Source of the DNA: Phoronis australis
Taxonomy: Eukaryota > Phoronida > Phoronidae
Assembly (NCBI GenBank): GCA_002633005.1
Contig: NMRA01000730.1
Span: 126,001 to 170,161, forward strand
Direction of reading: 5' to 3'
DNA length: 44,161 nt
The translations under genes were made by a program, and so were the position numbers. Positions within the stretch are counted from its first letter, which is position 1. Each line of letters starts with the position of its first letter. The notes under the pieces were generated by a model. It was not told the origin of the DNA. It saw nothing but the letters and a program-made list of their open reading frames with translations, and made no database searches. This document shows, piece by piece, positions 43,201 to 44,161 of this stretch.

Positions 43201-44161
43201 AGATTCAAAAACTGAAACAAAAATGCAACTTGCAAAAAGCTCCGACTTTTTCACTCCCTCCGATCTCCTCATCCGCATGCCCATAACACCATTTAACCAC
43301 AGGTGCTCGAATGTTGATGGCTAATAACCATATATAAGAAACATATGTTTTCTTAGTAATGAATGACGTTAGTGGTGATGGAGGAACAGATAAACTCAAG
43401 CGCCTGTGCAGTCAACCACAAGAACAAAAAAAAATTACGGGTGGTTGCATTTCAAACTTATAAAAAATTATGGGTGGTAGGCTGAAGAAATAAGTGAAAA
43501 ATATGGGTGGTGGGTGCGAAAAAAAGGTGCCTTCCCCCCTCCCATACAGATTTTACTGGAACAGCCCTTAAGGGATCGGTGCTTTGATTTAGAAGCATAG
43601 GGCACGTTTCAAAAAAAAACTGACTTAGCTAAGACAAATCACAAATTTCCGTCAATTTTTAAACAAAACATAAAGTTGTGTCAAATCTGTTTCAAGAAAG
43701 AGATCTTAAGTTTGACTTACTGGATGTAAAAGTTTCAAAGTTTGGAAGTTGAGCCAAATCTTAGACTTAAGTAAAAAATGAACTTAAGTCAGTTTCTTGG
43801 AACGGACCCCTGGTCTTGGAATCATCTCCATCACATGGTGGGCACACATCAGCACTGTTGCTCTTGTTATATATATATACCGATTCTCTGACCTTTTGCA
43901 AATACTGGCTGCTTTAGCTAAAAGTATTTTCAAGGCACTTAACATCAGCTTTTCACATGTGAATTTCTGCTTCAGGATCTCAACAGGACGTAGATTGCCG
44001 GTCAACGGTTGCCGAGCTGACGGCGCAGTTGCCTGCACACCATCGCTCCACGCTACTGCACCTGATGAACCACTTCTGTCGGCTATGCCAGCACCAGGTG
44101 GCAGCAGGCAAGACAGACCCGCCCACCAAGCTGGCTCACGTCTTTTGTCACATTTTGCTGC
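3830..44161 (+). CDS. PIK3R1-like: p85-like class IA PI3-kinase regulatory subunit, SH3-C1-SAM-C1-RhoGAP part (3' partial, 11 exons)
   Basis: Spliced gene, join of 3830-4163, 16111-16173, 32439-32486, 35843-35943, 37463-37597, 38479-38559, 39049-39217, 40181-40279, 41302-41412, 42198-42413 and 43976-44161 (continues). I translated each exon and checked phases: 1543 nt, one open frame, 514 residues. Domains: SH3 4-74, proline-rich segment 82-89, C1 117-167, SAM about 183-250, second C1 279-328, RhoGAP from about 345 to the edge. The SH3 (ALYDF, GWLSG, FFPGNYV) and the RhoGAP start (FGRPLTEQF ... EIERRGKE) look p85-type rather than like a general ARHGAP. Known for the family: p85 binds and stabilises p110 catalytic subunits and recruits them to phosphotyrosine receptors through SH2 domains at the cytoplasmic face of the membrane; those SH2 domains are expected downstream of the window. 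The C1 and SAM domains are absent from vertebrate p85. Family assignment confident; exact orthology to PIK3R1/2/3 is not resolvable here. Confidence 0.9.
6931..7440. mobile_element. Foldback/MITE-like element, copy 2
   Basis: Left end GGGCTTTTCATACTAACGTC and right end ...GTCAATGTGAAAGGGTC form imperfect inverted repeats. The interior contains many GTTAAC/CGAAGTTA segments in both orientations, so a transcript could fold strongly. It is longer and better preserved than the copy at 511-901. No target-site duplication is clear. Confidence 0.55.
8241..8812 (-). pseudogene. 3' remnant of a LINE (non-LTR retrotransposon) ORF2
   Basis: Read on the - strand from 8812, the translation gives RTLLYGSESWTTYSGQERK, then LNAVHLRCLRRIVGIK, an in-frame TAG at 8662-8660, then TRLRQRRLSCLGHVRRMEDG, LRYKDVCKCDM and, after a frame change, CLSCIRLHTHTRSC (about 8300-8245). 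This series (YGSESW, LRRI.GI, LGH..RM, RYKDVCK.D, terminal CxxC/HxxxH finger) is the C-terminal tail of reverse-transcriptase ORFs of a common metazoan LINE type. It is a dead 5'-truncated copy with a stop and at least one frameshift; no RT catalytic domain is present. Confidence 0.8.
13884..13952 (+). repeat. Short dispersed repeat B, copy 1
   Basis: The segment from TTGAAAAATGAAATGAGCAA to TTTTACCGT resembles 22957-23027 in the same orientation (GAAAAAT, GGCAATTTTAGC, ATTATTTG, TTTTACCGT blocks). Weak, decayed similarity judged by eye. Confidence 0.4.
14835..15110 (+). repeat. Dispersed repeat family A, copy 2, with 19 bp minisatellite
   Basis: Four consecutive 19-mers at 14842-14917, close to GGACAGTCTCTAAACTTTG, with decayed units to about 14966. 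They are followed by CATGGGCGATTTTGATATTC and a GCATATTTCTCATATATCTG block matching the copy near 2455-2760. Confidence 0.75.
15463..15495. repeat. ATT trinucleotide microsatellite
   Basis: About eleven ATT/TTA units without interruption. Confidence 0.95.
16111..16173 (+). CDS. PIK3R1-like: Exon 2: first half of C1 domain 1
   Basis: A 63 nt exon between TTGCAG (acceptor) and GTAAGT (donor at 16174). The leftover G of exon 1 plus CA gives Ala112, and the frame reads LPRRHRLVEAHILRPILCGH, then T of a split Cys133. H117-x12-C130-x2-C133 is the start of a C1 zinc finger. It is flanked by introns of 11.9 and 16.3 kb, so it is easy to miss; its identity rests on the zinc-ligand spacing and on the phase match with exons 1 and 3. 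Confidence 0.87.
16580..19009. mobile_element. 2.43 kb non-autonomous DNA transposon with perfect 26 bp TIRs
   Basis: Bases 16580-16605 (TACCGTAATCGTTCGGGTTA...) are the exact reverse complement of 18984-19009. The outermost bases are TA at both ends, so a TA target duplication with 24 bp TIRs is likely, as in Tc1/mariner-type elements. Just inside each end are repeated GGGCGGTTAAC and GGGCGCTTAAC motifs (16606-16760 and 18850-18983). No transposase can be read inside; open frames are under 80 residues. Confidence 0.82.
19109..19560. repeat. AAT/AAC compound trinucleotide microsatellite, about 450 bp
   Basis: Almost pure AAT and AAC triplets with a few AGT/AAG variants. Long poly-Leu frames on the - strand are products of the repeat and not genes. 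Confidence 0.97.
21129..21380. repeat. 16 bp minisatellite (GGTTCTGTTTGTGTGT)
   Basis: About fifteen copies with occasional C-to-A (GGTTCAG) and length variants. As 16 is not a multiple of 3, the array opens several frames at once on both strands; none is a gene. Confidence 0.95.
22957..23027 (+). repeat. Short dispersed repeat B, copy 2
   Basis: Partner of 13884-13952; same block order ending TTTTACCGT. Confidence 0.4.
23200..23360 (+). repeat. Dispersed repeat C, copy 1
   Basis: Shares with 36780-36960 the layout of a GGC..GATCGGATTCA-type block followed by TGGGAATTGTTTTTAAAATA-like sequence and a tail. Decayed. Confidence 0.35.
23738..23870 (+). repeat. Decayed relative of the TIR element's subterminal repeats
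   Basis: GGGGTGGGCAGTTAATTGAG and GGGGCTTAATTAGGGC resemble the GGGCGGTTAAC/GGGCGCTTAAC units at the ends of the element at 16580-19009. Probably a fragment of another copy. Confidence 0.45.
26341..26588. mobile_element. 248 bp Tc1/mariner-like MITE with TA duplication
   Basis: Left TIR CAGTACTAGCCAAAAGTATT continues to 26370; the reverse complement of the right end reads CAGTACAAGACAAAAGTTAT and so on: 30 bp with 4 differences. TA lies directly outside both ends (26339-26340 and 26589-26590). The CAGT..GCCAAAAG start is the usual Tc1-type terminus. No coding capacity. Confidence 0.85.
30555..30667. repeat. 21 bp minisatellite, about 5 copies
   Basis: Units of GTGCGGGGTGCGTATGGAAT plus A; the first copy is diverged, the rest nearly identical, which suggests recent expansion. 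Confidence 0.95.
32439..32486 (+). CDS. PIK3R1-like: Exon 3: middle of C1 domain 1
   Basis: A 48 nt exon with acceptor TCGTTCAG and donor GTAAGA at 32487, phase 1 on both sides. It completes Cys133 and encodes VDYICGAAIGAVKCE, giving the x13 gap to C147 typical of C1 domains. The normally aromatic position before the conserved Gly (the WG pair) is Cys138. Confidence 0.87.
32487..35842 (+). other. Intron 3 (3.4 kb)
   Basis: GT-AG, phase 1. Contains a short perfect AT palindrome near 32723-32740 and the reversed copy of repeat family A. The rest (33336-35842) shows no exon or clear repeat. Confidence 0.85.
32930..33335 (-). repeat. Dispersed repeat family A, copy 3 (reverse), with 19 bp minisatellite
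   Basis: Four 19-mers at 33250-33325 (TCCCAAATTTTAGTGATTG) are the reverse complement, with few changes, of the units at 14842-14917. On the - strand the array is followed by TTCAAGCCAAAATTGAATTT and then GGCCAATATCGCC, the same order as in the copy near 2455. Confidence 0.75.
35843..35943 (+). CDS. PIK3R1-like: Exon 4: end of C1 domain 1 and linker to SAM
   Basis: Acceptor CTTTCCAG, donor GTGAGT at 35944. The split codon V149 is followed by CYKCFHKACKKS, supplying C150, H155, C158 and, after an 8-residue gap instead of the usual 7, C167. The remaining residues up to V182 form an acidic/basic linker. Enters in phase 1 and leaves in phase 0, so it cannot be skipped without a frameshift. Confidence 0.88.
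36780..36960 (+). repeat. Dispersed repeat C, copy 2
   Basis: Partner of 23200-23360; both share a GGGAATTGTTTTTAAAATAT-like core preceded by a GGATTCA block. Confidence 0.35.
37184..37240. repeat. Perfect 57 bp palindrome (28 bp arms, 1 base centre)
   Basis: Arm 37184-37211 (TGCTAAGTCTTATTGGATTT...) is the exact reverse complement of 37213-37240, with only C37212 between. Could form a cruciform in DNA or a near-perfect hairpin in the pre-mRNA. Confidence 0.95.
37258..37323 (+). mobile_element. tRNA-like SINE head (decayed)
   Basis: TGGCTCGGGCTAGAGCATCT resembles a tRNA box A region and GGGTTTGAGTCTTGG a box B (consensus GGTTCGANTCC). CCTGA at 37258-37262 can pair with TCAGG at 37319-37323 as an acceptor-like stem. 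At 66 bases and with box B changes it is not a functional tRNA; a tRNA-derived SINE is the best reading. The 3' limit of the SINE body is not clear. Confidence 0.6.
37463..37597 (+). CDS. PIK3R1-like: Exon 5: N-terminal part of SAM domain
   Basis: 135 nt, phase 0 on both sides (acceptor GTCTCCAG, donor GTACGT). Residues 183-227 begin PVKQWSNANVIEWM and continue with a Y..MF....ITGEDLMNLNEEKLK pattern: the usual SAM start (W..., V..W) and the GxxLxxLxxxxLK helix. SAM domains mediate homo- or hetero-oligomerisation; a partner cannot be named from sequence. Confidence 0.9.
37598..38478 (+). other. Intron 5
   Basis: GTACGT...ACAG, phase 0, between the two SAM exons. Nothing else recognised in it. 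Confidence 0.88.
38479..38559 (+). CDS. PIK3R1-like: Exon 6: C-terminal helix of SAM domain
   Basis: 81 nt, acceptor CATTACAG, donor GTGAGT at 38560, phase 0 on both sides. Residues 228-254; the segment MNISDEFHRLAILVSIDEC matches the closing helix of SAM domains (GI...GHR.KIL..I). Exons 5 and 6 together form a symmetric phase-0 cassette that could be skipped or inserted as a whole SAM domain without changing the frame. Confidence 0.88.
38560..39048 (+). other. Intron 6
   Basis: GTGAGT...ACAG, phase 0, between SAM and C1 domain 2. More than half of it is the tandem array at 38609-38840; an A-tract lies near 39006-39018. Confidence 0.88.
38609..38840. repeat. Tandem repeat, about 4 x 59-60 bp
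   Basis: Units contain TATTTAAACCAAGTGATGTC, TAGAAGTATTGGGGTGACCA and a GTTGCAGCAAGTC tail; starts at about 38611, 38670, 38729 and 38789. It begins about 50 bases after the exon 6 donor. Confidence 0.9.
39049..39217 (+). CDS. PIK3R1-like: Exon 7: linker and first part of C1 domain 2
   Basis: 169 nt, acceptor ACATTACAG followed at once by CAG (tandem NAGNAG), donor GTGAAT at 39218, phase 0 in and phase 1 out. After a Ser/Pro/Arg linker (255-275) the zinc ligands are H279, C292, C295 and C309 with spacing x12, x2, x13. The GxxxQG core is present (G301, Q305, G306), but the Pro usually three residues before C292 is Leu and the Trp of the WG pair is Ser300. Confidence 0.92.
39218..40180 (+). 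other. Intron 7, inside C1 domain 2
   Basis: GTGAAT...CCAG, phase 1, at the position equivalent to intron 3 in C1 domain 1. Has an A-rich tract near 39652 and a C-tract near 39700; otherwise unremarkable. Confidence 0.88.
40181..40279 (+). CDS. PIK3R1-like: Exon 8: end of C1 domain 2 and basic linker
   Basis: 99 nt, acceptor TCATTTCCAG, donor GTAAGT at 40280, phase 1 on both sides. Codon V311 is split exactly as V149 is in C1 domain 1. It adds C312, H317, C320 and C328, completing a fully canonical C1 ligand set (x4, x2, x7). A basic stretch VVRRRP follows and leads into the RhoGAP domain. Confidence 0.91.
40331..40463. repeat. Tandem repeat, 45 bp units (2 full, 1 shortened)
   Basis: Units start CGTACAAGTACTCGTTTG at 40334, 40379 and 40424; the third has lost CATGC, leaving 40 bp. 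Confidence 0.9.
40681..40841. repeat. Tandem repeat, 3 x 54 bp
   Basis: Units start CACCTTACCAACTGTCCTGT at 40681, 40735 and 40789, nearly identical. As 54 is a multiple of 3 the array keeps an open frame, but it is not coding. Confidence 0.93.
41302..41412 (+). CDS. PIK3R1-like: Exon 9: start of RhoGAP (BH) domain
   Basis: 111 nt, acceptor CTATTTAG, donor GTATGT at 41413, phase 1 on both sides. Residues 344-380 contain FGRPLTEQF and then an amphipathic helix ending EIERRGKER, the p85 BH-domain opening. Confidence 0.9.
41413..42197 (+). other. Intron 9, inside RhoGAP domain
   Basis: GTATGT...TCAG, phase 1. Its last 240 bases are largely a Tc1-like MITE copy. Confidence 0.88.
41957..42179. 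mobile_element. Second, decayed copy of the Tc1-like MITE
   Basis: ACAAGCCAAAAGCATTCAGA and the following CAAAATGACCCA match the left end of the MITE at 26341; a GTCGTGATGGCTGG block also matches. The right part has TATTTTGTCTCCTTACTTTT, the degenerate inverted end. The right boundary is about 20 bases from the exon 10 acceptor. Confidence 0.65.
42198..42413 (+). CDS. PIK3R1-like: Exon 10: catalytic-loop part of RhoGAP domain
   Basis: 216 nt, acceptor TTCCTCAG, donor GTACGT at 42414, phase 1 on both sides. Residues 381-452 begin GDDFFDIYRISSS, where R389 sits at the arginine-finger position of RhoGAP proteins. K429 and R433 in LKKYLRELSEP match the conserved Lys/Arg of the GTPase-binding helix. 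The codon use is distinctly more GC-rich than the flanking introns. Confidence 0.93.
43000..43567. mobile_element. 568 bp PIF/Harbinger-like MITE with TTA duplication
   Basis: Left end GGGCTGTTCCAGCAAAATCT and right end, read in reverse, GGGCTGTTCCAGTAAAATCT; similarity continues about 40 bp into TGTGGGAGGGGGG. TTA stands outside both ends (42997-42999 and 43568-43570). GGGC-starting TIRs with a 3 bp TWA duplication are the signature of PIF/Harbinger elements. The interior carries several TTATGGGTGGTTGC-type subterminal repeats; no transposase. Confidence 0.85.
43600..43810. mobile_element. 211 bp MITE adjacent to the Harbinger-like MITE
   Basis: Left GGGCACGTTTCAAAAAAAAA then CTGACTTAGC; reverse of the right end GGGGTCCGTTCCAAGAAACT then GACTTAAG. 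TIRs are imperfect, about 30 bp. Target duplication not clear. It starts 33 bases after the end of the preceding element and ends 165 bases before exon 11. Confidence 0.65.
43976..44161 (+). CDS. PIK3R1-like: Exon 11 (cut by window edge): C-terminal part of RhoGAP domain
   Basis: Acceptor CTGCTTCAG; open to the last base. Residues 453-514 contain LPAHHRSTLLHLMNHF and PTKLAHVFCHILL, the last helices of a RhoGAP fold. The Asn of the usual NLA motif appears to be Lys504. The exon continues to the right, so no donor or stop is seen. Confidence 0.9.

Larger units (their letters stand above)
42414..43975 (+). other. Intron 10, inside RhoGAP domain
   Basis: GTACGT...TCAG, phase 1. Two adjacent MITEs (43000-43567 and 43600-43810) take up half of it. 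42414-42999 shows nothing identifiable. Confidence 0.88.

Overview
The window is animal nuclear DNA: AT-rich, intron-dominated, full of short degenerate transposons, minisatellites and microsatellites, with one long spliced gene on the + strand. The gene, the repeat style (MITEs with clear terminal inverted repeats, tRNA-derived SINE, LINE remnant) and the domain set suggest an invertebrate metazoan, probably a marine deuterostome or lophotrochozoan. I cannot place the species. No bacterial-type operon, CRISPR array or intact non-coding RNA gene is visible.

The gene is a p85-like regulatory subunit of class IA phosphoinositide 3-kinase. Eleven coding exons join in one uninterrupted reading frame of 514 codons plus one base and run off the right edge. 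All exon junctions agree in phase (1,1,1,0,0,0,1,1,1,1), all introns are GT-AG. Domain order is SH3 (exon 1), C1 zinc finger number 1 (exons 2-4), SAM (exons 5-6), C1 number 2 (exons 7-8), RhoGAP/BH (exons 9-11). The SH2-iSH2-SH2 part expected of p85 would lie beyond position 44161. Vertebrate p85 proteins lack the C1 and SAM domains, so the middle of this protein is the most interesting part. Both C1 domains carry a phase-1 intron at the same codon, which points to duplication of one C1 unit.

Layout: 1-3690 upstream sequence with a foldback element and small repeats; 3691-4163 probable 5' UTR plus exon 1; 4164-16110 intron 1 (LINE remnant, foldback element, minisatellite); 16111-16173 exon 2; 16174-32438 intron 2 (2.43 kb TIR element, 450 bp AAT/AAC microsatellite, Tc1-like MITE, minisatellites); 32439-32486 exon 3; 35843-35943 exon 4; 37463-44161 compact cluster of exons 5-11 separated by introns of 0.5-1.6 kb holding a perfect 57 bp palindrome, a tRNA-like SINE head, three tandem arrays and three MITEs.
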